Origin: a virus
Virus record (IMG/VR): IMGVR_UViG_3300027985_000872
Coordinates: 102,619 to 166,618 of that record
Reading direction: 5' to 3' (one strand)
Length of the DNA stretch: 64,000 bases
Part shown: positions 29,227 to 36,231 of the stretch, piece after piece
Layout: each line of letters begins with the position of its first letter
How positions within the stretch are numbered: position 1 is the first letter of the stretch
Position numbers and translations under genes: made by a program
Notes under the pieces: model-generated
Told to the model about the DNA's origin: nothing
Seen by the model: only the letters and a program-made list of their open reading frames with translations
The model's database searches: none

Positions 29227-29249
29227 GGCGCTCTACGGAGCGTCTTTTT
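29227..29249 (+). terminator. Rho-independent terminator
   Basis: A 7-bp stem GGCGCTC/GAGCGTC, TACG loop, followed by TTTTT. The stop codon TGA lies just before it. Confidence 0.8.
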
Positions 29250-29261
29250 CTATTTCACATA

Positions 29262-29271
29262 ACCGATTCGA
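29262..29271 (+). promoter_or_regulatory. ACCGATTCGA element
   Basis: A perfect copy, 35 nt before the ATG at 29297. Confidence 0.65.
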
Positions 29272-29296
29272 CTAGTTGTTATAATAAGGGGGAAAT

Positions 29297-29602
29297 ATGA
29301 GACCTATACCACGCAAAGGTAGTAAAAGAAAAACTAAAGGATGTGATCTACCATCATCTAGAATTGTAAAAGAACCAAAATGTATTCCTCGCAAACAAGA
29401 AGTTAGTGTAGAAAGTACAGGTATTACTGTAGATTTAAGCAATGATCAGCAAAAACTAATAAGAAAAGCACTAGAACAACTTGCTTATGAATATCGTCAA
29501 CTCCAGTTTGAATTTCCAGACAAATACGATGAATACGATCGAAAACTACAAGACATAGAGACTGTAGAGATCGCTATTGGTTGTGAATTTTTAGAAGATT
29601 AG
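29297..29602 (+). CDS. Hypothetical protein with basic N-terminus
   Basis: A 101-aa protein with AAGGGGG upstream. The first 35 residues are rich in Lys/Arg/Pro, and the C-terminal 60 form a charged helix (L-I-R-K-A-L-E-Q-L-A-Y-E-Y-R). Nucleic acid binding is possible. It is followed by about 80 nt without a gene that can fold (GGGAG/CTCCC). Confidence 0.6.
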   Translation: MRPIPRKGSKRKTKGCDLPSSRIVKEPKCIPRKQEVSVESTGITVDLSNDQQKLIRKALEQLAYEYRQLQFEFPDKYDEYDRKLQDIETVEIAIGCEFLED

Positions 29603-29684
29603 TATTATGTCGGGAGTGCTCCCTGACCGGAGAGTTCGCTACTTGGTTTAGTCACCACACTCCTGGCTCCATAAAAGTGAAGAT

Positions 29685-29930
29685 ATGAAAAAAGTAACTG
29701 AGCTAACCGCTGATGATATAGAGTTTCTCAATGCCTTGATAAAAGCTAAGGGGGATTGCGTAAGTGTTTACTTTGATGATTTCACTTGCAATACCTGTCC
29801 TGTTGCTACAGGTGATGGGGTTAGCTGTTATATATTTCAAATTTTTAATCGAGCAAATTCTCTCTTAAAAGAACACAACAATCATATTAACTCTATACTG
29901 CTGGAGGATGAGTGGACAGAGAAGAAATGA
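29685..29930 (+). CDS. B-type Cys-rich protein
   Basis: An 81-aa member: L-T-A-D-D-I-E-F-L-N-A-L-I, G-D-C, F-T-C-N-T-C-P, lone C, H-I-N-S-I-L-L-E-D-E then W-T-E-K-K. The GGAGG in its last codons may serve a GTG start at 29912. Confidence 0.75.
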   Translation: MKKVTELTADDIEFLNALIKAKGDCVSVYFDDFTCNTCPVATGDGVSCYIFQIFNRANSLLKEHNNHINSILLEDEWTEKK

Positions 29931-30067
29931 AAAAACTTATAAATGAAGTACTAGATGAGAGAGTAATGGCCCATAATAAGCGCGTAGATAAAGATTTCTT
30001 TGCTTATGTATTTATAATATTAGGTGTTTCAGTTACTGCATTTATAGTTTTCGTCATGACTGCGTAA
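29912..30067 (+). CDS. Small C-terminally anchored membrane protein
   Basis: 51 aa from GTG 29912 (GGAGG 4 nt upstream) or 46 aa from ATG 29927. A charged helix is followed by a C-terminal membrane helix (V-F-I-I-L-G-V-S-V-T-A-F-I-V-F-V). Tail-anchored layout. Function unknown. Confidence 0.55.
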   Translation: MDREEMKKLINEVLDERVMAHNKRVDKDFFAYVFIILGVSVTAFIVFVMTA

Positions 30068-30084
30068 TGTATTAAGGAGATAAA

Positions 30085-30384
30085 ATGAGTAAGACTGATG
30101 CAAGAAAAAGTATTGTCCATAGAAACCCCGATCCGACTACAGAAAAACCAACTAAGCCGTTAAGATCAGGACCAGATAAGGGTGGACATAATGAAGCACC
30201 AACAACTCCGCGACCACCTCGTCCTGCACCGCCGACAAAATACGAAGAGAAATATAGAGTCGTGCTCACGACTGTAAATGATACATTGTATGAAGGGACT
30301 TACGATGAGTGCAAGATTGTTATCTCAGCCTTCTATAACTATAATCGCTGCACTAATATTGTCTTAGAGAAAGTAGAAGAATGA
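30085..30384 (+). CDS. Pro-rich small protein
   Basis: A 99-aa protein with AAGGAG upstream. A flexible, Pro/Lys/Gly-rich first half (T-P-R-P-P-R-P-A-P-P) leads into a compact C-terminal beta/alpha domain (Y-R-V-V-L-T-T-V-N-D-T-L-Y-E-G-T). It overlaps the next B-type gene by 4 nt. Confidence 0.6.
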   Translation: MSKTDARKSIVHRNPDPTTEKPTKPLRSGPDKGGHNEAPTTPRPPRPAPPTKYEEKYRVVLTTVNDTLYEGTYDECKIVISAFYNYNRCTNIVLEKVEE

Positions 30385-30602
30385 AGAGAGTAGATGAGTT
30401 AACCGAAAAAGACGTAAATAACCTCAAAAAAATAATTAATAAAGAAGGTTATTGCGGTGGCGTGTGGTGTTGGGTATGTCCGATAAGAAGAGGCGACGGA
30501 CCTTCTTGTAATCGTTTTGCAAACTTAATATTAGCAAAAGATCTATTACATCAGTATAGCGAATACTGTCGCATTGATTCTATATTACTGGAGAATGAAT
30601 GA
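30381..30602 (+). CDS. B-type Cys-rich protein
   Basis: A 73-aa member: L-T-E-K-D-V-N-N-L-K-K-I, G-Y-C, C-W-V-C-P, lone C, and tail R-I-D-S-I-L-L-E-N-E. The ACTGGAGAATGAATGA end gives site and start to the next gene. Confidence 0.75.
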   Translation: MKRVDELTEKDVNNLKKIINKEGYCGGVWCWVCPIRRGDGPSCNRFANLILAKDLLHQYSEYCRIDSILLENE

Positions 30603-30874
30603 GTGACAAACCCACTAAAGAGCAAATAGATCAACTGATAAATCTATACAATGAGTATTATCACCCGGAGACAGGCGAGTGGTCTATATTTGCGGGTAAT
30701 ATCTGTAACATACTAGAACCTTTCGAGATTAATGGTATCTGTGAATACTGTATTATTGCCAAGTTAAACCTAAATCATATGTGTGAGCTTAATAATTACG
30801 ATGCTGTTTTAAAAGCAGTCGACATTGTAACTCAACAAGCTTTAGAAGACGAGGTCTTCGGGCGCGACGACTAA
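30599..30874 (+). CDS. B-type Cys-rich protein (EQIDQLINLYNEYY subtype)
   Basis: A 91-aa paralog of the 21890 gene: Y-N-E-Y-Y, E-W-S, C-N-I-L-E-P, C-E-Y-C-I-I-A-K-L, lone C, helix ending V-F-G-R-D-D. As the last gene of its run, its end lacks the GGAG-encoding tail. Confidence 0.7.
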   Translation: MSDKPTKEQIDQLINLYNEYYHPETGEWSIFAGNICNILEPFEINGICEYCIIAKLNLNHMCELNNYDAVLKAVDIVTQQALEDEVFGRDD

Positions 30875-30877
30875 GTT

Positions 30878-30895
30878 GACTGACACTGCTACGCC
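30878..30895 (+). repeat. 18-mer GACTGACACTGCTACGCC
   Basis: The fifth copy, 12 nt before an ACCGATTCGA element. Confidence 0.75.
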
Positions 30896-30907
30896 ACAGT
30901 GCACTGA

Positions 30908-30917
30908 ACCGATTCGA
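30908..30917 (+). promoter_or_regulatory. ACCGATTCGA element
   Basis: A perfect copy, 35 nt before the ATG at 30943. Confidence 0.65.
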
Positions 30918-30942
30918 TATGTATCTGTACGAGGGGGTGGGT

Positions 30943-31038
30943 ATGCCGTGCAATGAGTGGATTGAGATAAACTATACAGGCACAGAAAAAGTAAATTTCA
31001 ACACTATGAAATGGAAGTATGAGGGTGAACAATTATGA
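30943..31038 (+). CDS. 31-aa peptide
   Basis: A short frame with GAGGGGG upstream, directly behind the promoter-like element, in ATGA overlap with the next gene. It may be a leader peptide or a small functional protein. No family. Confidence 0.5.
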   Translation: MPCNEWIEINYTGTEKVNFNTMKWKYEGEQL

Positions 31039-31421
31039 AAGACTGGTGCGACGACTTATTAAGTGAGATAGAAAGAAGACACGGAACTAAAGTCGCAGCT
31101 GCTATCAATTCCATCGTAGATCACGGTTTAGTAAATGAGGCAAATACTTTAATTGAAGCTCTTACAGCTAAAAATGGTACACTAACTGATATTCAGTTAA
31201 TTAACTTAATGGAATCTAAAAAAAGATTTGAGAACGCAGAGAGCTGGCCGTGCGCGCCGCTAATGAATGAACCATACGGTGGTAAAAATGGTTGCAGTAA
31301 TTGTATATTATTGAGATTATTGGGTTATTTCAACCCAGACAACTGTCACAAAGACAATGTATTATCTAAAATAAATAGATTGTTGGAAGATCATGCAGAA
31401 AGAATTCTGCTGGGGGATTAA
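31035..31421 (+). CDS. B-type Cys-rich protein, N-terminally extended
   Basis: A 128-aa protein. A helical N-terminal extension (about 55 residues) precedes the B-type core: L-M-E-S-K-K-R-F-E, W-P-C-A-P-L, G-C-S-N-C, lone C, and tail H-A-E-R-I-L-L-G-D. It begins a run of ten consecutive B-type genes. The CTGGGGGATTAATG end supplies the next start. Confidence 0.7.
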   Translation: MKDWCDDLLSEIERRHGTKVAAAINSIVDHGLVNEANTLIEALTAKNGTLTDIQLINLMESKKRFENAESWPCAPLMNEPYGGKNGCSNCILLRLLGYFNPDNCHKDNVLSKINRLLEDHAERILLGD

Positions 31422-31653
31422 TGGATCTTACTAAAAAAAAGAGATTGAACTTATATTTCATATACATGATAACCCCGATATGTCTGATGCGGATATATGT
31501 ATGGCGCTGACACCTATTGATATTGATATATGCGACAATCAATGTCCTACATATAGATACAATGCCAATACACGGTGTTCGTGTCGTAGCACACTCAATG
31601 AAATTATCGCTACTATCATAAATCAAGCAGAAGACATTCTATTGGAGGAATGA
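31421..31653 (+). pseudogene. B-type gene with a frameshift in an A8 run
   Basis: The ATG at 31421 enters an A8 run at 31433-31440 and in zero frame stops after 29 codons. A -1 shift at the A run restores a full B-type protein of about 77 residues: K-E-I-E-L-I-F-H-I, C-D-N-Q-C-P, C-S-C, and tail E-D-I-L-L-E-E. Either it is broken by an extra A, or the A-A-A-A-A-A-A-G tract is a programmed or transcriptional slippage site. Everything downstream is intact, including the ribosome binding site for the next gene. Confidence 0.65.
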
Positions 31654-31889
31654 TGGATGTGACTAATAAAGAATACGAAGGTTTAATGAGATGTAAAGAG
31701 AATCTAAAAAATAAAGATCAGATGAATATATGTTGTGGATTGGTATATAATTATCCCTGTACAGATAGTTGTGTGCTTCATAAGTATGATCCAATGGAAG
31801 ATTGCACTGTGGAGAATATACTATCTAGAATAAATGGATTACTTACAGAGCTAGATGCGCGCGTAAGTAATATTCTGTTGGAGGAATGA
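31650..31889 (+). CDS. B-type Cys-rich protein
   Basis: A 79-aa member: K-E-Y-E-G-L-M-R-C-K-E-N, C-C-G-L, C-T-D-S-C-V, lone C, tail S-N-I-L-L-E-E. Of the two adjacent ATGs (31650, 31653) either could be used. GGAGG for the next gene is in its last codons. Confidence 0.7.
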   Translation: MMDVTNKEYEGLMRCKENLKNKDQMNICCGLVYNYPCTDSCVLHKYDPMEDCTVENILSRINGLLTELDARVSNILLEE

Positions 31890-32107
31890 TGAGGGAAACA
31901 ACAGAATTAACAACCGATGATGTAGTTTTATTAAAAGAATTAGTTGCAAAAAGAGGGGTCTGCAATTATACCGATGGTTGCGAAAATTGTCCGATTTATT
32001 GTGAAAATGGACCCTGTTGGAGTAACAGTGCGTTTGCACGAGCATCATCGTTATTGACTAAATATGAAGAATATGTAGATTCTATATTATTGGAGAACGA
32101 ATGCTAA
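31886..32107 (+). CDS. B-type Cys-rich protein
   Basis: A 73-aa member: L-T-T-D-D-V-V-L-L-K-E-L, G-V-C, G-C-E-N-C-P, C in G-P-C-W, tail Y-V-D-S-I-L-L-E-N-E-C. It overlaps the next gene by 7 nt. Confidence 0.75.
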   Translation: MMRETTELTTDDVVLLKELVAKRGVCNYTDGCENCPIYCENGPCWSNSAFARASSLLTKYEEYVDSILLENEC

Positions 32108-32346
32108 CCGATGAACAGTTAGAAATTCTTCAACGCACTAAATTAAGAATAGAGAACCCCAAAATAGGTTTGTCAGTATGTCAGTTCGTTAATCCTACTG
32201 GTAGTAGTTGCTATAAATGCTTATTAAAAGAATTAAGTGGTGGTAAATTAAATTACTGTACTGCTAACAGTATGCTCAAGAAAATAAATGAGTTACTGGA
32301 TAATCATATAGATTCTTTACTACTTGGAGAAGATGATGGATGTTAG
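32101..32346 (+). CDS. B-type Cys-rich protein
   Basis: An 81-aa member: L-T-D-E-Q-L-E-I-L-Q-R-T-K, C-Q-F-V-N-P-T-G, C-Y-K-C, lone C, tail H-I-D-S-L-L-L-G-E-D-D. The TTGGAG in the tail serves the 32333 start. Confidence 0.75.
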   Translation: MLTDEQLEILQRTKLRIENPKIGLSVCQFVNPTGSSCYKCLLKELSGGKLNYCTANSMLKKINELLDNHIDSLLLGEDDGC

Positions 32347-32602
32347 TATATTAACTAAGAAAGAAATAGAAAGAATATGTGAAGCCAAACAAAAGTTACT
32401 AGACGGGGCCGACGTTGATGGTTCTTTCTGTGATTTTATGCATCCAAAAGGCGTGGACAAAGATAAATGCGGTTTATGCCCTCTAAATAGAATTAAGCAA
32501 CAAGAGCACTTTAATTGTTCTTTTAGTAAAACAGCTCTCATAAGTAAACTAAATGAGATATTAGAGCAAGTAGCAGAAAATATACTCTTGGAGCAAGAAT
32601 GA
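32333..32602 (+). CDS. B-type Cys-rich protein
   Basis: An 89-aa frame from ATG 32333 (GGAG 5 nt upstream; another ATG at 32336; an upstream ATG at 32324 overlaps the site). L-T-K-K-E-I-E-R-I-C-E-A-K, C-D-F-M-H-P-K-G, C-G-L-C-P, lone C, tail A-E-N-I-L-L-E-Q-E. Confidence 0.75.
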   Translation: MMDVSILTKKEIERICEAKQKLLDGADVDGSFCDFMHPKGVDKDKCGLCPLNRIKQQEHFNCSFSKTALISKLNEILEQVAENILLEQE

Positions 32603-32877
32603 ACGCAAGTGAAGAAGATATTAAAAAACTCACTGAATCTAAGCGAAGAATCATGCACAGTGAAGATCATCCATGTCATCCGCTGAGTAAATTTGATTGG
32701 CCAAGATGTAAAACTATTTGTCCACTACATAAGTTACGTCCTTGTGATTTTTGCTCAACAAATGAAATGTTGGAGAGAATAGATGAGATACTAACAAAGA
32801 CATATGAAATACTAAATCAATGTATCGATGAGGTTTTATTAGGGGATAATAGTGATCAACAAAATAAGTGTACTTAG
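32599..32877 (+). CDS. B-type Cys-rich protein
   Basis: A 92-aa member: E-E-D-I-K-K-L-T-E-S-K, H-P-C-H-P-L, C-K-T-I-C-P, C-D-F-C, helix, tail C-I-D-E-V-L-L-G-D. The AGGGGATAATAGTG near its end serves a GTG start at 32852. Confidence 0.75.
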   Translation: MNASEEDIKKLTESKRRIMHSEDHPCHPLSKFDWPRCKTICPLHKLRPCDFCSTNEMLERIDEILTKTYEILNQCIDEVLLGDNSDQQNKCT

Positions 32878-33103
32878 AAATAAGTCTCTTAATAATATTA
32901 CGTACTATTCTATATATGTTCGTAAGTGTATTGCAGGAGACTAGAGCAAGGTCTACGAAGAATATCACGGATACGTTGATGTCTATGAAACTCATTTGGA
33001 CTATAGTGTATCAGAAGAGTGTGATAGATGGCATGCTAGATACACAATAAAAGGTTTAATATTATCAGATATAGTTATGCGAGTAGCATTAGGGGTTGAA
33101 TAA
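32852..33103 (+). pseudogene. Small gene interrupted by an in-frame amber codon
   Basis: From GTG 32852 (GGGG upstream) the frame runs 30 codons, meets TAG at 32942-32944, then stays open for 52 more codons to TAA 33103. The ending I-V-M-R-V-A-L-G-V-E resembles the tails of the small beta-rich genes, and the codon AGGGG serves the next ATG. Reading through amber would give an 83-aa protein. It is either a nonsense-mutated gene or an amber readthrough case. Confidence 0.55.
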
Positions 33104-33366
33104 TGAACATAGATGGGATAACAGCAGAAGATATTAATAGACTGCGAGATGCTATTAATGATTTTGGTAAACACTGTGATATATTAAACCCACTTGAGGC
33201 GGAAACTACGAGTTGTCGCAGCTGTACATTCTTAAAGATAAAGAAAAAAAGACCCGACTTACGCTGTGCTGGTATGAGTGAGGAGTATTTGTCTCGTTTA
33301 CTCACAGATATAATGGAAGAAGTTAATAAAAACATTGATGAGCAGTTACTAGGTGATATATGTTAG
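33103..33366 (+). CDS. B-type Cys-rich protein
   Basis: An 87-aa member: I-T-A-E-D-I-N-R-L-R-D-A-I, H-C-D-I-L-N-P, S-C-R-S-C, lone C, tail I-D-E-Q-L-L-G-D. Combines the N-P motif of the 21533 subtype with the common layout. It overlaps the next gene by 7 nt. Confidence 0.75.
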   Translation: MNIDGITAEDINRLRDAINDFGKHCDILNPLEAETTSCRSCTFLKIKKKRPDLRCAGMSEEYLSRLLTDIMEEVNKNIDEQLLGDIC

Positions 33367-33449
33367 ATAAAAATTATGTTGAAACGTATCTTGATTACGC
33401 AAGAAAAGTACAACTGCTCTTTATCCTAGCACGTTTGGGGATACTATGA
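33360..33449 (+). CDS. A-type microprotein (minimal)
   Basis: A 29-aa frame linked to both neighbours (7-nt and 4-nt overlaps). Only the core remains: Y-A-R-K-V-Q-L-L-F-I-L-A-R-L-G-I. Confidence 0.5.
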   Translation: MLDKNYVETYLDYARKVQLLFILARLGIL

Positions 33450-33667
33450 GTAAAGTAACAGAATTAACTAACGAACATATTGCTTTTTTAAAAAATATTG
33501 TTAAATACGGTGGTATGTGTAGTAAGGATTTTTGTCGCGAGTGTACCCCTTTATGTCCTATATTCGACTGTGGATGTACACGAAGTAGTGCTTTTCATAG
33601 GGCAACATATATGTTAAAAAAACATGATGAATATATAGATAGTTTACTATTGGAGAACAATGACTGA
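33446..33667 (+). CDS. B-type Cys-rich protein
   Basis: A 73-aa member: L-T-N-E-H-I-A-F-L-K-N-I-V, G-M-C, F-C-R-E-C-T-P-L-C-P (extra Cys), C-G-C, tail Y-I-D-S-L-L-L-E-N-N-D. It has the most cysteines in the family. Confidence 0.75.
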   Translation: MSKVTELTNEHIAFLKNIVKYGGMCSKDFCRECTPLCPIFDCGCTRSSAFHRATYMLKKHDEYIDSLLLENND

Positions 33668-33848
33668 TTTTCAGATTAAAACTAAGAAAACATATGTTAT
33701 CAGAGATGTATTACGCACGATGTGTAAACTTGACATACTTCCTAAAAGTTATTCCACTCATTCACATACTAATTTAGATTTATCAGTAGTAACTTTTTAT
33801 GTAACATATACTACTGAACAATATTGTTTGGAAATCAATCATGAGTAA
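33660..33848 (+). CDS. A-type microprotein
   Basis: A 62-aa frame with core Y-V-I-R-D-V-L-R-T-M-C-K-L-D-I-L-P and a Thr/Tyr-rich C-terminal half. Overlaps of 8 nt on each side. Confidence 0.6.
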   Translation: MTDFQIKTKKTYVIRDVLRTMCKLDILPKSYSTHSHTNLDLSVVTFYVTYTTEQYCLEINHE

Positions 33849-34011
33849 TGCAGAAAGCGTTTTAACTATATTAATTACTGTTCTTCCAGTAGCATTTCTT
33901 ATTATGTCATACAGAGATCATCGACGTTTTTCAAGAATGGAGGATGCGTTCCACGGTTTAGTTTTAACAAATAACTTAAGAGAAACCCTACTGAAAATGG
34001 ATATAATGTGA
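33841..34011 (+). CDS. Membrane-anchored A-type protein
   Basis: A 56-aa protein: membrane helix V-L-T-I-L-I-T-V-L-P-V-A-F-L-I, basic R-D-H-R-R linker, then N-N-L-R-E-T-L-L-K-M-D-I. It overlaps the next GTG start by 4 nt. Confidence 0.6.
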   Translation: MSNAESVLTILITVLPVAFLIMSYRDHRRFSRMEDAFHGLVLTNNLRETLLKMDIM

Positions 34012-34337
34012 AATACAGAGAAGTTAAAGATGTAGAGATAATCATAATAGGTGGTCAACTACTTATGACGATTGATACGGGTTATTATAAGAACAGTATG
34101 TTGGCCAGATTAGAGCAGAAAGATGATATTAACAATAAGTTTAAATCACTGAGAAAAGTGATAATTATGTTTATTAGAATGGGTATATTTTTTAATGTAA
34201 AAGATCGTTATCCGACAGCAAATACATTGGCGGGTCTACCAATAGTAAAACAATTCTTTCCAGAGCATAAACATTGGAAATTCGCCGATCTAGATCGTAG
34301 AAGTACCAATGCGCTAGTTAAATGGTTAAAAGATTAA
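34008..34337 (+). CDS. C-type protein 7 (GTG start)
   Basis: A 109-aa frame from GTG 34008. Diverged C-type: V-E-I-I-I-I-G near the start, helix L-R-K-V-I-I-M-F-I-R-M-G-I, V-K-Q-F-F-P-E-H-K-H-W, and S-T-N-A-L-V-K-W at the end. Confidence 0.65.
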   Translation: MKYREVKDVEIIIIGGQLLMTIDTGYYKNSMLARLEQKDDINNKFKSLRKVIIMFIRMGIFFNVKDRYPTANTLAGLPIVKQFFPEHKHWKFADLDRRSTNALVKWLKD

Positions 34338-34352
34338 CAAAGGAAGACAATC

Positions 34353-34583
34353 ATGGGAAAAGTCACCACCAAACAACTCATACCTCCTGGTCATCGTGCT
34401 TCTATGAAAGATAAATTGAATTTCGCTGCAAAAAGAACAGAAAAAATAGAATGCTATTGTGGAATTGGAAGTTGTACATATTGTTTCTTAAGTGACGGCG
34501 ATGGACTTCGTTCTTGTTATAATGCGGCTAGTAAATTACTATTAGACAACGTTGTAGATAATATACTACTGGAGAATGAATGA
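34353..34583 (+). CDS. B-type Cys-rich protein (variant)
   Basis: A 76-aa protein with AAGGAAG upstream. The N-terminal third is atypical, but C-Y-C, S-C-T-Y-C, lone C and the tail V-D-N-I-L-L-E-N-E follow family layout. ATGA overlap with the next gene. Confidence 0.7.
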   Translation: MGKVTTKQLIPPGHRASMKDKLNFAAKRTEKIECYCGIGSCTYCFLSDGDGLRSCYNAASKLLLDNVVDNILLENE

Positions 34584-34813
34584 GTTATAAATTAAAGACT
34601 GTAAGGGGTATGGAGTCTATAATTAAATTAAGACAATTTTGTGATAAGCTATTTGACACACGTTGTTTGGATGGAAAAGTTAGTAGTGGCAGAACGCAAT
34701 ATTACTCTTATTGGGAAGCAAAATTTCATCTAATAACAATAGAGAAAACTCACGTAGTAAGAATAACCTGTAGTCGCGGAAAGGCCAGCGAATATCGCAC
34801 TGTTGTGTTCTAA
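34580..34813 (+). CDS. Small hypothetical protein
   Basis: A 77-aa protein, beta-rich second half (F-H-L-I-T-I-E-K-T-H-V-V-R-I-T-C). It gets its ribosome binding site from the B-type tail upstream. Family not recognised. Confidence 0.6.
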   Translation: MSYKLKTVRGMESIIKLRQFCDKLFDTRCLDGKVSSGRTQYYSYWEAKFHLITIEKTHVVRITCSRGKASEYRTVVF

Positions 34814-34827
34814 TACTAGGATTATAA

Positions 34828-34971
34828 ATGGTAGAAATTTTATTTGCATTATATCAACTCGATATACTAACTACGAAAGATTATTTATTAAAACGCAACA
34901 TGATCAGACAACACACCAACCATTGTATTAACCGACACGATATATTAACGTCTCAAGGGAAGGATGTATGA
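34828..34971 (+). CDS. A-type microprotein
   Basis: A 47-aa frame with AGGATTATAA before the ATG. Core V-E-I-L-F-A-L-Y-Q-L-D-I-L. Its 3' part reads through an ACCGACACGA element (N-R-H-D-I in protein), so the C-terminal third may be incidental. Confidence 0.5.
   Translation: MVEILFALYQLDILTTKDYLLKRNMIRQHTNHCINRHDILTSQGKDV
34931..34940 (+). promoter_or_regulatory. ACCGACACGA element
   Basis: Two mismatches to consensus, 33 nt before the ATG at 34964. Confidence 0.55.
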
Positions 34972-35182
34972 AAAAACAGTGCGATTACGGTGTATTCAAG
35001 TGGGGATAGCTATAATTGTTATAGTTATTGCACTATGTTCGTGGTTGTCAGCTGATCATAATAAGCGAAGAAAGCGCAGTAAACTAACAGATGCGGACAT
35101 CAGTAGGTTATTTATATGTAAGTACTCTCTATATAAGCTATTCGAAAGAATAGCAGAAGAACACAGAAAGAACAGAAATTAA
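34964..35182 (+). CDS. Membrane-anchored A-type-like protein
   Basis: A 72-aa protein. Membrane helix (residues 11-28, V-G-I-A-I-I-V-I-V-I-A-L-C), basic K-R-R-K-R linker, a short L-T-D-A-D-I-S-R-L that echoes the B-type start, then K-Y-S-L-Y-K-L-F. A possible mosaic of A- and B-type pieces. Confidence 0.55.
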   Translation: MYEKTVRLRCIQVGIAIIVIVIALCSWLSADHNKRRKRSKLTDADISRLFICKYSLYKLFERIAEEHRKNRN

Positions 35183-35193
35183 ATAGGAGTAAC

Positions 35194-35439
35194 ATGTATC
35201 AACTCAACGCTAAAGATTTAATAATTCGCATGGCTATAATACAGGTTCTAGTAAGACTTAATATAATGCAGCACGACTATAACTATGACGATACCACGAC
35301 ATATATAAGAATTGCTCAGATGTGGTCGTTCAGAGAACTTAAAAGAGAAGAAATGATAAATCAATGGTTAAAAAAGATAACTGAAGAAGAGTGTGATAAA
35401 ACATATACATTAAAAATATGGTGGAGAGATGAAGATTAA
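35194..35439 (+). CDS. A-type microprotein, extended
   Basis: An 81-aa protein with AGGAG upstream. Core R-M-A-I-I-Q-V-L-V-R-L-N-I near the start, then a charged helix. It overlaps the next gene by 11 nt. Confidence 0.6.
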   Translation: MYQLNAKDLIIRMAIIQVLVRLNIMQHDYNYDDTTTYIRIAQMWSFRELKREEMINQWLKKITEEECDKTYTLKIWWRDED

Positions 35440-35698
35440 AAAAGGCAACAGTCACGTATACAAACATGACGAATTAGATATAGTGTTCAACTTCGAGGAG
35501 ATGATTGTCATAAGTCTAAAAAGAAATCCATTCTCTAACCTGAAGGGATTTAAGGTGTACGTAGATAGCGGAACATCCATTGATTTAGAGGTCGATAATG
35601 AAGGCTTTCTAACTATTAAAGGAATGAGATTGGAGTTTGAAGAAGTACAGAAAGCATTTGAAGACTATATAGCTAATACACTGTTGGAGGCACTATGA
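35429..35698 (+). CDS. Small beta-rich protein with LLEAL tail
   Basis: An 89-aa protein: strands (L-D-I-V-F-N-F, I-V-I-S-L-K), then a helix and the tail Y-I-A-N-T-L-L-E-A-L. The TTGGAGG codons form the site for the next gene. Same tail constraint as B-type genes without the cysteines. Confidence 0.65.
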   Translation: MKIKKGNSHVYKHDELDIVFNFEEMIVISLKRNPFSNLKGFKVYVDSGTSIDLEVDNEGFLTIKGMRLEFEEVQKAFEDYIANTLLEAL

Positions 35699-36231
35699 CA
35701 ACCATGGGTGAACTTGAAGAACAAAGAGCAGAACTACTTAAAAGAGCCTTTAATTTCTTCTTTAAGCAACTTGAATTAGAAGAAGAAGAAAACTGCTTAT
35801 GTAAGCTGAAAGTAAATCTAGTGCACTACAGTACATTACCGGTTGGTACAGAAGGAATATGCACTACTGCGATAAATGTGAAGACCAGAGAAATCACTGA
35901 TATTAGCGTTCGCATAAAGAATACCTCCAACAGCTGGGGAATGGTAGAAACGCTAGCACATGAAATGATACATGTAAAACAGAATATTACTGGAGATCTT
36001 AAGCACGGTGTAAGATGGAAAAAACTATTCGGTATTATTCCTTATATGCCATATAGTTATCCAATATACAAAGGGATAGACTGCGACGATGTTCCATATA
36101 AAGATAGATTATTTGAAATAGAGGCTTTTACAGAGCAATCAAATCTAACTAAACTATTTTTAATGGATGAGATGAGGAAGAAAGATGAGCAAGAAGATCA
36201 AAGCGAACAAGATATTGAAGTGGTGGTTTAA
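35695..36231 (+). CDS. SprT-like zinc metalloprotease
   Basis: A 178-aa protein. Residues 86-104 hold L-A-H-E-M-I-H (HExxH, H89/E90/H93) followed by a third His in K-H-G (H104), the zinc site layout of SprT/WLM-type metalloproteases. Upstream strands (T-T-A-I-N-V-K, T-D-I-S-V-R-I) fit the small minigluzincin fold. SprT-like enzymes cleave proteins, often at DNA. The C-terminus is acidic and overlaps the next gene by 47 nt. In a phage it might process a host or virion protein; the substrate is unknown. Confidence 0.75.
   Translation: MTTMGELEEQRAELLKRAFNFFFKQLELEEEENCLCKLKVNLVHYSTLPVGTEGICTTAINVKTREITDISVRIKNTSNSWGMVETLAHEMIHVKQNITGDLKHGVRWKKLFGIIPYMPYSYPIYKGIDCDDVPYKDRLFEIEAFTEQSNLTKLFLMDEMRKKDEQEDQSEQDIEVVV

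Noticed and set aside
32852-33103. Amber stop codon reassignment across the genome
   Set aside because: Many intact neighbouring genes stop at TAG with correctly placed downstream starts, so TAG is used as a stop.
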